Shown: positions 17,564 to 26,628, counted from the first letter of the stretch. The stretch: DNA of 48,789 nt from Nostoc punctiforme NIES-2108 (GCA_003326195.1 LXQE01000163.1:42860-91648); one strand, 5' to 3'. Notes: a model not told the origin generated them from the sequence alone. Numbers and translations: made by a program.

Positions 17564-19321
17564 ATGTTGGACACATGGACGCTACTTATCATTGATGATT
17601 GTGCCGCAGATCGGAAAATCTATCGTCGATATCTTTTGAAAGATCCGCACCAGTCCTACCAGATTTTGGAGGCAGACTGTGCAGAAGAAGGAATTACTTT
17701 GTGCCAAAAAGTACGCTGCGATGTCATTTTGCTGGATTTTTGCCTACCTGATATGAGTGGGTTAGAACTTTTTGATCGCATCCAGCAGGAGATATTTAAG
17801 ACTTCTATCCCCGTGATTATGTTGACAGGGCGCGGTGATGAAGAAATCGCTGTGCAGGTAATGAAACGGGGTGCTTTAGATTATTTAGTCAAGCAACATG
17901 TGACACAGGATGTGCTGCAACTAGCAGTTCGCAATGCCATCAAGCAATCGTGCTTGCAAGCCCAGCTGATCAAAACTCAGGAGAGACAGCGCCTAATTGC
18001 CACGACTGCTTTACGAATTCGTCAGTCTCTTAACTTAGAGCAAATTTTGAATACGGCTGTAGCTGAGGTACAGCAACTTCTGAAGTGCGATCGCGTGATG
18101 GTTTATCAGTTTGCCCCAGATACAGATGGTAAAATAGTCGCCTCATCAGTTGAGTCATACCGCACTCTGGCATTGTGCGATCGCGTCGGTGCTGGGATTG
18201 GAGAGCAGGGGAGCAGGGAGGAAGTTGGAGTAGGTTTTTCTCCTCTGCCCCTCTGTCCCTCCGCCCCTGTGTCTCTTGTGCCCAATACCCATTACTCCTT
18301 ATCCCCAGAGGGAGGCATACCTTCTCCAATCCCTTATATCTATGAGCTTGGCTTGTGTAATTGTGTCAATCTAAAAGAGCAATTCAATACTAAGGCAAAT
18401 CTGGTAGTTCCGATTAATCTGAGCAATAATGGGAACCCAACACCCAAGCTTTGGGGTTTATTGATTGCTCACCATAATTCCGGGGAGCGACACTGGCAAA
18501 CTGATGATGCAGAAATGCTCAATGAAGTATCAGTGCAACTAGCGATCGCTATTCAACAGGCGGAATTGCTAGCTCAAACTCAAGCAGCCCTTGCCAAAGA
18601 AAAGCAACTCAATGTATTTAAATCCCAAATAATTACAACGGTTTCCCATGAGTATCGAACGCCGCTAACTTCAATTCTGGCTGCGGCATCAACTTTGGTA
18701 AAACATAGCCAGCAATTAGATGAGTCTAAACAACAGAGGTTCTTGGGAATCATTGAACAGAAGGCAAGGTATATGTCCAAACTCGTGGATAATATGCTTC
18801 TGGTTAACCAACTTGAACTAGAAAAACCCAAGTTTCAACCAATTTCAGTCGATTTACTGCAATTTTTTTCTGACCTTTTAGAACAAGAGCGAGAAACAGT
18901 AGGCGATCGCCACGAATTGATTTTTAAAATTACTGGTAATCATCATGGATTTTGGGGCGATCGCGGACTTTTGCAACAAATTTTTATTAACTTAATGTCC
19001 AATGCAATTAAGTACTCTCCAGATGGAGGTAGTGTAGAATTTCATCTGATCGGCAAAGAATCAGAAGCAATTTTTTACATCAAAGATGGGGGGATTGGTA
19101 TCCCAATGGCAGATCAAGAAAATTTGTTTCAATCCTTCAGTCGTGGAAGTAACGTTGACACAATTCCTGGTACAGGCTTAGGGCTAGCGATCGCTAAAGT
19201 TTGTGTCGAGTTACATAGTGGCAATATTACCTTGTCAAGTGAAGTGGGGCAAGGAACTAAAGTTACAGTTAGCTTACCGAAAATATGTCCAACTGGTCAA
19301 CTATCCCCATCATCCACTTGA
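17564..19321 (+). CDS. Receiver - GAF - histidine kinase hybrid
   Basis: 585 residues. An N-terminal receiver (1-125) carries D10-D11, phospho-acceptor D58 (ILLDFCLPD) and K110; a GAF domain (about 145-335) follows, then HisKA with H362 (SHEYRTP) and HATPase with GIGIP and GTGLGLA. The GAF resembles those of phytochrome-class sensors (CDRVMVYQF, LWGLLIAHH) but lacks a bilin-type Cys motif and is interrupted at about 210-258 by low-complexity sequence (GEQGSREEVGVG, PLPLCPSAPVSLVP) encoded by repeat DNA. The receiver-first layout suits an intermediate in a phosphorelay: it may receive phosphate from an upstream kinase and modulate its own kinase. Separated from the Rcp1-like gene by 279 bp, which hold a weak hairpin (17341-17373). 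Confidence 0.9.
   Translation: MLDTWTLLIIDDCAADRKIYRRYLLKDPHQSYQILEADCAEEGITLCQKVRCDVILLDFCLPDMSGLELFDRIQQEIFKTSIPVIMLTGRGDEEIAVQVMKRGALDYLVKQHVTQDVLQLAVRNAIKQSCLQAQLIKTQERQRLIATTALRIRQSLNLEQILNTAVAEVQQLLKCDRVMVYQFAPDTDGKIVASSVESYRTLALCDRVGAGIGEQGSREEVGVGFSPLPLCPSAPVSLVPNTHYSLSPEGGIPSPIPYIYELGLCNCVNLKEQFNTKANLVVPINLSNNGNPTPKLWGLLIAHHNSGERHWQTDDAEMLNEVSVQLAIAIQQAELLAQTQAALAKEKQLNVFKSQIITTVSHEYRTPLTSILAAASTLVKHSQQLDESKQQRFLGIIEQKARYMSKLVDNMLLVNQLELEKPKFQPISVDLLQFFSDLLEQERETVGDRHELIFKITGNHHGFWGDRGLLQQIFINLMSNAIKYSPDGGSVEFHLIGKESEAIFYIKDGGIGIPMADQENLFQSFSRGSNVDTIPGTGLGLAIAKVCVELHSGNITLSSEVGQGTKVTVSLPKICPTGQLSPSST
18194..18333 (+). mobile_element. MITE-like insert inside the GAF-kinase gene
   Basis: A 140-bp segment bounded by perfect 11-bp inverted repeats, GGGATTGGAGA (18194-18204) and TCTCCAATCCC (18323-18333). 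Internally it is purine-rich then pyrimidine-rich (GCAGGGGAGCAGGGAG, then CCTCTGCCCCTCTGTCCC), a pattern seen in Nostoc-type intergenic repeats. The host reading frame is maintained through it. Confidence 0.55.
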
Positions 19322-19350
19322 TTTAGATAATTTTTAAAAGCATATTGTAA

Positions 19351-19857
19351 TTATTGATCTTGAATTTCTATCTTGCTAATCAACCATTCTTTGATTGTTT
19401 TCCCGCAAGGCTCAGAACTTTGGCAATCACTGACGTTCTCTAGAGAATAAGACATTTTTACTTTTTTGTTGACGTATTTATCTGGTTCGCAAACTTCAAA
19501 GACTGCACCGACACCTTCATAGACTTTGCCATTTTCATCGACAACAGTAACGTAGCATTTCAAGTCTCCGTTTTGCATATCTTTGATAGTACCAGAAATT
19601 GGATTGTCGTTTTTAATTTCCTTGGATTGATTGTTTTTAGTAGATGTTTTTTCAGTTGATGCTGACTTAATAGTTTTTTTGCTGTTATCTAGTTTTAGTT
19701 GATTTCCAGAAATAGATTCAGAATTAAGTTGAGTAGCTGTTGCAGTATTTACTGGATTAACTTTATTCTGTTGAGCAGCACTATTACCAGAGTTAGTACA
19801 ACTCATAATCAACATAGAGCAAAAAAACAATATAGTAGTGAAAATTGATTTTTTCAT
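19351..19857 (-). CDS. Predicted lipoprotein
   Basis: 168 residues from the ATG at 19857, chosen because MKKSIFTTILFFCSMLIMSC is a standard lipoprotein signal with the Cys at 20; the longer frame from 19941 would bury it. After a Ser/Thr/Asn/Lys-rich linker of about 70 residues comes a small globular C-terminal domain (about 95-165) with four cysteines (LKCYV, EVCEP, SDCQSSEPCGK), which could form two disulfides in the periplasm. No family recognised. Convergent with the kinase gene upstream, 29 bp apart. Confidence 0.75.
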   Translation of the reverse strand: MKKSIFTTILFFCSMLIMSCTNSGNSAAQQNKVNPVNTATATQLNSESISGNQLKLDNSKKTIKSASTEKTSTKNNQSKEIKNDNPISGTIKDMQNGDLKCYVTVVDENGKVYEGVGAVFEVCEPDKYVNKKVKMSYSLENVSDCQSSEPCGKTIKEWLISKIEIQDQ

Positions 19858-20117
19858 TTGATTTATGTTAGTAAAAACTATTAACAGTGGTTTTATTAGA
19901 AGCGCTACAGGTAAAATCTTTGATTTACAAGAAAAAATCATTAATTTTTCTATGAAATTTCTTGATTATTACAATTTTATGTCTTGGAAGTTATAAATGA
20001 CATCGTGATATTTGCGGAAAATACTTGGCGTTATCTGCACTCTTTGTATATTATTCGGTAAAGTGCTTAGAGAATGTGTTGATACTGATAAAATAATGCT
20101 TAATTGAAAAAGAATGT

Positions 20118-20222
20118 AGAATTCAGAATTCACAATCAAGACGCTCTCTATGACTTGCTACTGTTGCGCTATCCGCTTTTTCGGTCAGAATGAATTCTGA
20201 TTCCTGACTCCTGAATTCTGTT
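20118..20222. repeat. Inverted-repeat-ended interspersed element, copy B
   Basis: The right part (20196-20221) contains the same CTGACTCCTGAATTCTG arm as copies A and C; the left part (AGAATTCAGAATTC, 20118-20131) is its partial inverse. It lies in the 450-bp gap between the lipoprotein and truB, which otherwise holds only their divergent promoters. Confidence 0.55.
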
Positions 20223-20307
20223 TCGATAAACTTTAATTGCTAAATATTAATGCTTGGAGCATTAAATAAGTATTTAATAGAGTTTAGAAGCTGTTAGTAT
20301 TGATTTT

Positions 20308-21192
20308 GTGTTATTTCAAGGTTTTCTCAACTTAAACAAACCATTTGACTGGACTTCCCACGACTGCGTAGCGCGGGTGCGAAAATTGTTGCGCCTCAAA
20401 CGTGTAGGACATGCGGGAACCTTAGATCCAGCAGCAACAGGCGTTTTACCGATCGCACTTGGTAAAGCCACAAGATTATTGCAATATCTGCCAGAAAACA
20501 AAGCTTACAAGGCTACCATTCGTCTGGGTGTGCGGACTACAACCGATGATTTAGAAGGTGAAATCATTAATTCTCAAGCTTGTGCCGGATTGAGTTTGAC
20601 AGAGGTGAAAACTGCACTGGCACAATTTGAAGGCAAGATTGAGCAAATCCCACCGAATTATAGTGCAATTCAAGTGGATGGGAAACGTCTCTACGACTTA
20701 GCACGCCAAGGGAAAATGGTAGAAGTTCCAGTGCGGACAGTGGAAATTTTTCAGATAGATATTTTGGATTGGAGAGAAGGAGATTCTCCCGAATTGGATG
20801 TGGCGATCGCTTGTGGTTCTGGTACATATATTAGAGCGATCGCTCGTGACTTAGGTGCAATCTTAGAAACTGGTGGCACTCTTGCAGCTTTGATCCGTAC
20901 CCAAAGCAGTGGTTTCGATTTAACAGATAGTCTCACTTTCACCGACTTAGAAACTAAATTGCAAGGCGAGACATTTCAACCTCTTGCCCCTGATGCCGCC
21001 TTACAACATTTGTCGTCTGTGACTTTACCAGCAACATCTGCTCAAAAATGGTGTCAAGGTCAGCGAGTTTCTCTAAATTCTGATGTTACTGGGATAGTGC
21101 GAGTTTATCAAGAAGAGACTCGCTTTTTAGGTGTTGGACAATTACAAGATGAAGTGTTAAGTCCTCAAATGGTTTTTGAACCGATTTCTTAA
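20308..21192 (+). CDS. truB: tRNA pseudouridine-55 synthase TruB
   Basis: 294 residues. The catalytic motif VGHAGTLDPAATGVLPI contains the nucleophilic Asp at 40; GFLNLNKPFDWTSHD at the start and YKATIRLGVRTTTDD are further TruB signatures. It isomerises U55 to pseudouridine in the T-loop of nearly all tRNAs. The C-terminal ~60 residues (LPATSAQKWCQGQRV, then GVGQLQD) form a PUA-like tail. Start is GTG at 20308, which places the conserved GFLNLNKP at the normal distance. Likely monocistronic, ended by the hairpin at 21295. Confidence 0.96.
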   Translation: MLFQGFLNLNKPFDWTSHDCVARVRKLLRLKRVGHAGTLDPAATGVLPIALGKATRLLQYLPENKAYKATIRLGVRTTTDDLEGEIINSQACAGLSLTEVKTALAQFEGKIEQIPPNYSAIQVDGKRLYDLARQGKMVEVPVRTVEIFQIDILDWREGDSPELDVAIACGSGTYIRAIARDLGAILETGGTLAALIRTQSSGFDLTDSLTFTDLETKLQGETFQPLAPDAALQHLSSVTLPATSAQKWCQGQRVSLNSDVTGIVRVYQEETRFLGVGQLQDEVLSPQMVFEPIS

Positions 21193-21294
21193 AACTTACC
21201 TCATTTTTCGATCCCTGAGCAGTCACAAATACAGCAGATTTTAAGTTGGTAATGGTACACCAGCTAAATCTCTTACCCAGGTATAAAGTGTGTT

Positions 21295-21323
21295 TTACAG
21301 CAGAATTCTGCATTCTGCTGTAA
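21295..21323. terminator. Perfect 12-bp hairpin between convergent genes
   Basis: TTACAGCAGAAT (21295-21306) pairs with ATTCTGCTGTAA (21312-21323) over a 5-nt loop. It sits between truB (+) and the ABC transporter gene (-). No strong T run on either side. Confidence 0.55.
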
Positions 21324-21332
21324 GATTCCCGA

Positions 21333-22853
21333 TCACTTGCTATTTTTCTTAATGGGATTGAGCGATCGCTCAAAGTAACTAAACGCTTGAGAAGAAAGCA
21401 GCGTCAGGAATAAATAAACTAAGGCGACAGTGGCGTAAATCTCAAATGAACGATAGTTGTCAGCTACAATCAGCTGTCCTTTGCGGAATAACTCTTCAAA
21501 CCCGATGATAGCGACTAAGCTCGTGTCTTTGAGCAAGCTAATGAACTCATTGCCCAGAGGTGGCAGCATCTGCCGGAGGGCTTGAGGAAAGATTACATAG
21601 CGCATCGTTTGCACTGAGCTTAAACCCAGTGATTGAGAGGCTTCTGCTTGCCCAGGCTCAATTGATTGAATGCCTGCCCGGACAACTTCAGCAATGTAGG
21701 CAGCGCTATTGAGACTCAATGCAATTACCGCTGCTGCTAAACGATTTAAAGTAAAGGTGAAACCAAAATTTTGGGCTAAAGCAGGCAACCCAAAGTAAAT
21801 CATAAAAATCTGCACCAGCAACGGCGTTCCCCGGAAAAAGTCTACATACGCCCTAGCAATCCAGGGTAAAGGCGGAGTGGGCAAAAGGCGAAGAATTCCA
21901 ATCAGTGTACCCCCGATCATACCCAGCAAGATTGAGATTGCTGTGAGTTCAAGTGTAACTAAAGCCCCACTTAACAAGGTGGGTAGGGACTTAAAGATAA
22001 TGCTTAGTGAGGTAAATAGTTGGGATACGCCTGTTTCGGGAGCCTGGTTTTCGATGGGTGATTTTTCTGGTAGTTGTGGCGGTTGGATACCAAACCATTT
22101 TTGGTAGATTTTGGCGTAAATACCATTTTTCAGCACCGTTTCTAAACCTTGGTTAATCGCTTCTAAATTGGGCGATCCTTTAGGTGTAGGAATGCCATAA
22201 AATTCTTCTGTTAGCAGACTGCTGACCACTTTGAGTCCGTTAAGGTTGCCGCTCTTTATGCCATATAAGATCACAACCCGATCGTTAAGAACGGCATCGA
22301 CATTACCATTGATTAATGCTTGAAGGGTTAAAGGTGAATCATTAAAAGTGCGAATTTCAGATCCAGGAATACTTTTAGCCTTCTGTGCGCCAGTTGTCCC
22401 AATTTGCACGCCAATGGTTTTGTTTTTAAGATTATCGAAATTGATAATGCTTTGATTATCTGTGCGGGTGACGATCGCTAGCCCTGATTTGAAGTAAGGA
22501 CGCGAGAAGGAAATTGTCTTCACCCGTTCGGCAGTAATTGTCATTGCCGCAACTGCGGCATCTACAGTTTGCGCTTGCAATGCTGGAATCATCCCAGCAA
22601 AAGGCATATTTTGATACTTAACTTTCAAGCCAGCTTCTTGGGCGATCGCATTCATCAAATCGATGTCAAAGCCTTGCAACTCACCACTGACAGATTGAAA
22701 CTCGAAAGGCGGAAATGTAGGTTCTGTAGCAACCGTAAGTGTGTTACCACCAGTAGAACTATCTGTAATACAACCTGAAAGTAAAAGTAGACAGCTTAAG
22801 CTTAAACCAAAAACTAGCTGACGTAACCAAAGAACAACAGTTAATTTCGTCAT
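21333..22853 (-). CDS. Amino-acid ABC transporter, fused binding protein and permease
   Basis: 506 residues. An N-terminal lipoprotein signal (LLLSGC, Cys 28) is followed by a family 3 solute-binding domain (about 38-260; TVATEPTFPPFEFQ, FDIDLMNAIAQEAG, TEEFYGIPTPKGSP) and then a His/Glu/Gln-type permease domain (about 290-500) with EAA motif EASQSLGLSSVQTMRYVIFP. The fusion is the architecture of cyanobacterial BgtB, which with a separate ATPase (BgtA) imports basic amino acids and glutamine; orthology is inferred, and no ATPase gene lies nearby. The membrane-anchored receptor would deliver substrate directly to its own channel. The HIP1 site and hairpin on the 3' side separate it from truB. 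Confidence 0.92.
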   Translation of the reverse strand: MTKLTVVLWLRQLVFGLSLSCLLLLSGCITDSSTGGNTLTVATEPTFPPFEFQSVSGELQGFDIDLMNAIAQEAGLKVKYQNMPFAGMIPALQAQTVDAAVAAMTITAERVKTISFSRPYFKSGLAIVTRTDNQSIINFDNLKNKTIGVQIGTTGAQKAKSIPGSEIRTFNDSPLTLQALINGNVDAVLNDRVVILYGIKSGNLNGLKVVSSLLTEEFYGIPTPKGSPNLEAINQGLETVLKNGIYAKIYQKWFGIQPPQLPEKSPIENQAPETGVSQLFTSLSIIFKSLPTLLSGALVTLELTAISILLGMIGGTLIGILRLLPTPPLPWIARAYVDFFRGTPLLVQIFMIYFGLPALAQNFGFTFTLNRLAAAVIALSLNSAAYIAEVVRAGIQSIEPGQAEASQSLGLSSVQTMRYVIFPQALRQMLPPLGNEFISLLKDTSLVAIIGFEELFRKGQLIVADNYRSFEIYATVALVYLFLTLLSSQAFSYFERSLNPIKKNSK

Positions 22854-23106
22854 ATTCTTTAGATTTCTCCAAACATACCTAAGCTAAGACTATGACTGGT
22901 TTTCCAAAATCAAAAATCAAGTCAACCATAATTGCTGCAATATATAGTAAAATTTCGTATAACAATGGACACTTTGTTGCGGTAAATAGTTGTCCGTAAA
23001 TACTTCTGTGGATGGGTTGACAAATAATGCTTGCAACTTCAATAAATCCTCTTTAAAAGTATCATCCCATCCATATTGAAAATTCACTTAAGAAATCAGA
23101 TTAAAA

Positions 23107-23847
23107 ATGCTTGTAAATACATTTGATCGTAACAGCGTGTTCGAGGAAGATTATCTTTACTTTTATGAAACGTTGTTGACACCAGAACGTACTCAACACG
23201 AAGTTGACCTCATTTGCCGATTGCTAGATTTAAAAGCAGAGATGAGTATTTTAGACTTAGCTTGTGGGCATGGACGGATTGCTAATCAGCTAGCGGCTCG
23301 TGGCTATGATGTGACTGGACTTGATGCAACAGCTTTCTTCTTAGAAAAAGCAAAACAAGATGCGGCTAGCAAGGGTATTAAGGTAGAGTACCTTCAAGGC
23401 GATATGCGTTCTCTACCCTTTAGCGATCGCTTCAACTATATCATCAACTGCTTCACAGCCTTCGGTTATTTCGATGACGATGAAAATAGATCGGTCTTAA
23501 CCCAAGCATATCGCGCTCTAAAAGCAGGTGGTAAATTACTAATTGATATTCAAAATTTTAGCCGCGTCTTGCAAGAATTTACGCCTGAATTGATTACTGA
23601 GCGTGAGGGGAATTATATGCTTGCACGTACGCGCTACGATGCGCTTACCAATCGTACCCATACCGAGCGGATTATCATTCGTGATGGACAAGTGCGGCAC
23701 GGTCAATACTTTATTCGCAATTTTACCTTTCCTGAAATCCGCGATTGGCTCCTGCAAACAGGCTTCAGCGAAGTAGAGGGCTATGGTTATGATGGTGAAT
23801 CGTTCGCGCTTGATAGCCGCCGAATGATTGTGGTAGCAAGTAAATAG
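23107..23847 (+). CDS. Class I SAM-dependent methyltransferase
   Basis: 246 residues. Motif I is ILDLACGHGRIANQLAARG, the acidic strand end is TGLDAT, and motif for strand 4 is FNYIINCFTAFGYF; KAGGKLLIDIQNF follows. Belongs to the Methyltransf_25/11 group of small-molecule methylases. The C-terminal part (RMIVVASK) completes the seven-strand sheet. Substrate unknown; no pathway neighbours. Confidence 0.85.
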   Translation: MLVNTFDRNSVFEEDYLYFYETLLTPERTQHEVDLICRLLDLKAEMSILDLACGHGRIANQLAARGYDVTGLDATAFFLEKAKQDAASKGIKVEYLQGDMRSLPFSDRFNYIINCFTAFGYFDDDENRSVLTQAYRALKAGGKLLIDIQNFSRVLQEFTPELITEREGNYMLARTRYDALTNRTHTERIIIRDGQVRHGQYFIRNFTFPEIRDWLLQTGFSEVEGYGYDGESFALDSRRMIVVASK

Positions 23848-23867
23848 ATATCTTGCAAAAGTTACTT

Positions 23868-24143
23868 TTGCATAAGTGGGGTGCAGGTTAAAGGCTAAGG
23901 GAAAATTCCATACCTTTACCTTTTACCCGAATGGAAATAAGAAAAGATACAGCCCTTGCTCTGACTGGTTCCCTGCCTCTAGGCAGGGAACCCATTCTGT
24001 GAGGCTCCGCCTCCGATGTTCTTGACAAGAGGCAGAAGCCCACTTTAAATATATTCCCATCATGGAGGCTGGGAACAAGACGATACAAGCCTTTGGGATT
24101 TTCTTCGTGCCATTCCCCCTTCCCCTTTTCCCCACTTATGCAA
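23868..24143. mobile_element. MITE-like element with 14-bp terminal inverted repeats
   Basis: TTGCATAAGTGGGG at 23868-23881 recurs exactly in inverse at 24130-24143, bounding 276 bp with no coding capacity. Inside are a perfect 11-bp-stem hairpin (23967-23992), a small GAGGC-TCC-GCCTC hairpin (24001-24013) and a GGAGGCTGGGAAC block (24063-24075) of the type common in Nostoc intergenic repeats. The surrounding 391-bp gap holds nothing else obvious. Confidence 0.6.
23967..23992. repeat. Perfect hairpin inside the MITE-like element
   Basis: GGTTCCCTGCC and GGCAGGGAACC pair over a TCTA loop. It could stop transcription of the methyltransferase gene, but there is no T run. Confidence 0.6.
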
Positions 24144-24238
24144 GAAGTCTAATAAACCTGACTTTTCCCGAACTGAGGTTATTTATTCTCCTGAGTTCAA
24201 ACCCCAAAATTACGAATTACCAATTGGGGTGCGAGTCG

Positions 24239-25018
24239 TTAAACCAAATAACTCGTATTAGGCACAATCGCAAAGAAGGTATACTCGTACCAAGCAGTCC
24301 AGATGAAACTGCGAATCCATCGCTGACGCTTGTCGGGACTCAATTCGTATTCAAACGCCCCACGAGATACATCAATGGAAGATAGATGAGAGTTGCAACC
24401 GCAGCCATGCTGATAAGTAAAACCGTATTTAGAAGCAATACTTTGCACCTTCATTTGAATAGCAAATACCTTACCTGCATGGAGTATGGCATCCCAAGCA
24501 CGTTTATGTTCAATATCGCGTTGATCGAATCGCAAGGCACGTTCTTCAAAAACATGATCGCGGTAAATTGGTGCTAAATGAACGTGATAAAAGCTAGCAG
24601 GTAGTTCATAACCAAATTCATTGAACAAATCTATGCCAATACGAGCCACTTTTATTTCATCAGCGTAATCGACTCCTTTAGACTCCATATCACGGAGAAT
24701 TTCTGCAAAGTTCGGATAGCTGTGTTTGAGAAAGTCTTGTCCAAAAAACTCTAAGGTTTCCCATGCCAGTTGTGCAAATAACTGGGAAAATGACGGTATT
24801 AAGTGAGCTAGTTGGGGGCGATCGCTAAATAAGTCAACATCACCACGTTCTAATTTATACAAAAACAACTGTGCCATCTCAACATAGCTTTGGGGTTGGG
24901 AAAGTCCGACACTCGTGGTTCCTCTTGCAATGTCTTGCCATATAGAAGGTAGTTGAGAAACATGAACCGCATTTTCTCCAGCAATGACTGCAACAGGAGG
25001 ACATTCGAGAAGTTGCAT
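24239..25018 (-). CDS. Hypothetical protein with a CGC motif
   Basis: 259 residues from the ATG at 25018, which has AAGGAG seven bases before it; a TTG two codons upstream is less likely. Mostly helical and soluble: PQSYVEMAQLFLYKLERG, then SFSQLFAQLAWETLEFFGQDF. Near the C-terminus is YQHGCGCNSHLSSID, a His/Cys cluster (HGCGC plus a later His) that could bind a metal or form a disulfide. No known family is recognised. The protein is not tied to its neighbours by spacing. Confidence 0.7.
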   Translation of the reverse strand: MQLLECPPVAVIAGENAVHVSQLPSIWQDIARGTTSVGLSQPQSYVEMAQLFLYKLERGDVDLFSDRPQLAHLIPSFSQLFAQLAWETLEFFGQDFLKHSYPNFAEILRDMESKGVDYADEIKVARIGIDLFNEFGYELPASFYHVHLAPIYRDHVFEERALRFDQRDIEHKRAWDAILHAGKVFAIQMKVQSIASKYGFTYQHGCGCNSHLSSIDVSRGAFEYELSPDKRQRWIRSFIWTAWYEYTFFAIVPNTSYLV

Positions 25019-25219
25019 CGACAATCTCCTTAAATACTTTAATATGTAATTTACCTTAAACGCTCGCTAAATCTATCTTCTGAACACAATAAAAAATGTT
25101 TGACAGACTGTCTTTTGACAACGAGCGCAATTTTATTCCTAATTTTCGGGGTATTGGCTATTAGTTATTTTCAGATAATTCATAATTCATAATTCAATTA
25201 CCCATTCAAAGCATTCTTT

Positions 25220-26065
25220 TCACCCACCTGCTATTTTCCTATATATTTTCTCACCCTTGACTAACTCTTCATAGTAAGGCTCATAAGAGGTAAATCTGAT
25301 AGATTCTTGTCTTCCTAACCCCAAGATACCAAAAGTACAAAGGCTATTATAAAACAGTTCGTGTACCCGTTTTTGAAGTAACTGATTAAAATATATCAGG
25401 ACATTACGACAAAGAATCACATTAAACTCATTAAAAGAACTATCAGTAGCTAAATTATGCTGGGCAAAAACAACATTTTCCCTTAGGGATGAGCGAAAGA
25501 TAGCATTGTCATAAGCTGCTGTATAATATTCTGAGAAAGATTTCTTGCCGCCTGCTTTTAGATAAAGCTGAGTATATTCCTGCATCATTTTCAGCGAGAA
25601 AATCCCACTTTTGGCATTTTGTAATACCTTCTCGTTCGTATCAGTGGCATATATGCGGCAACGGTGATAAAGTCCTTCTTCTTGCAGTAAAATTGCCATT
25701 GAATAGACTTCTTCACCAGTTGAACATCCAGCGTGCCAGATGCGAATAAACGGATAGGTTTGTAAGAAGGGGATAACCTGATTTCTGAAGGTATTATAAA
25801 AGCTGGGATCGCGAAACATTGATGTTACATTCACCGTCAGAGCAAGCAAAAATCTTTCTAAATAGGGGCGGTTGTGGAGTAATCGCTCTTGCAAAGCAGA
25901 AACATTTGCTAACCCTTCTAAGTGCATGAAGCCCTGAATACGACGCTTGAGTGAGGAAAGAGCATAATTGCGAAAGTCATAACCGTAGTACTGATACACA
26001 CCCTCCAATAGCAGGTGTATTTCTATATCCTCCAATATTGGTTTTGGTAGAGGCATAATACTCAT
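25220..26065 (-). CDS. cheR: CheR-type protein-glutamate methyltransferase
   Basis: 281 residues. An N-terminal helical domain (about 10-75) with YALSSLKRRI, then TVNVTSMFRDPSFY, and a SAM-binding domain with RIWHAGCSTGEEVYSMAILL (motif I) and VILCRNVLIYFN are diagnostic of CheR. It methylates glutamates in chemoreceptor cytoplasmic helices, setting adaptation. No other chemotaxis gene lies in the window. It follows a small membrane protein gene by 26 bp on the same strand, so the two may be cotranscribed. Short AT-rich ATTCAT repeats flank it at both ends (about 25178-25198 and 26066-26085). Confidence 0.92.
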   Translation of the reverse strand: MSIMPLPKPILEDIEIHLLLEGVYQYYGYDFRNYALSSLKRRIQGFMHLEGLANVSALQERLLHNRPYLERFLLALTVNVTSMFRDPSFYNTFRNQVIPFLQTYPFIRIWHAGCSTGEEVYSMAILLQEEGLYHRCRIYATDTNEKVLQNAKSGIFSLKMMQEYTQLYLKAGGKKSFSEYYTAAYDNAIFRSSLRENVVFAQHNLATDSSFNEFNVILCRNVLIYFNQLLQKRVHELFYNSLCTFGILGLGRQESIRFTSYEPYYEELVKGEKIYRKIAGG

Positions 26066-26091
26066 AATTCATCATTCATGATTCATAGATT

Positions 26092-26628
26092 TCAGCTTAA
26101 CCAAGTGGCTTTTACTACTAAAACAGCGATCGCAATTATTGAAATTCCAGCTAGCCATCTAACCTGATAGCGCAGATTTTTAATCTCTTGGCTTAGACTT
26201 TCTGTTTGTGGTATGGAATATGGTTCCAGTTGTACAACTTCGATAGCTACTTGTTCGGGTGTCTTTTGGGGCTTTTCAAAAGATACTTGCGTGTGTAGCC
26301 AATTAGTAATCAGTTGGGGACAGTTCTTTTTAAACCAATTTAAAGCTAAGGTTTTAAAAACTGGTTTCGACATTCTGGCAATTAATTTCATCACCCTGTT
26401 TAAGGGTTTCAGGCGAAGCTTTTGATTGATCAGATTGACTGAACCAACATCATAAAGACAATCCAGAATTAGTTTTACAGTGGCTTCTTCACTGTTAATC
26501 AAGTTTTGCAGTAAAATCAGAACATCATGCATACGCTCTGCCTCCATATACTTTTCTGCCAAGTTTTCTGGAGGGCTTACAGAAGGATTTACAGTTGGAT
26601 TTAGAGTGTTTTTTCTTACTATCGTCAT
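26092..26628 (-). CDS. Hypothetical protein with C-terminal membrane anchor
   Basis: 178 residues. The body is helical (LAEKYMEAERMHDVLILLQNLI at the start, given here by position 24-45) with a basic mid-section (KLRLKPLNRVMKLIARMSK), and the last ~22 residues (AGISIIAIAVLVVKATW) form one membrane segment, giving a tail-anchored protein with its bulk in the cytoplasm. No family recognised. It lies directly upstream of cheR in the same direction, which hints at, but does not prove, a shared role. Confidence 0.7.
   Translation of the reverse strand: MTIVRKNTLNPTVNPSVSPPENLAEKYMEAERMHDVLILLQNLINSEEATVKLILDCLYDVGSVNLINQKLRLKPLNRVMKLIARMSKPVFKTLALNWFKKNCPQLITNWLHTQVSFEKPQKTPEQVAIEVVQLEPYSIPQTESLSQEIKNLRYQVRWLAGISIIAIAVLVVKATWLS

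Noticed and set aside
22854..23106. Possible NtcA site (GTA-N8-TAC) before the amino-acid transporter
   Set aside because: No matching spaced pair was found on reading both strands.
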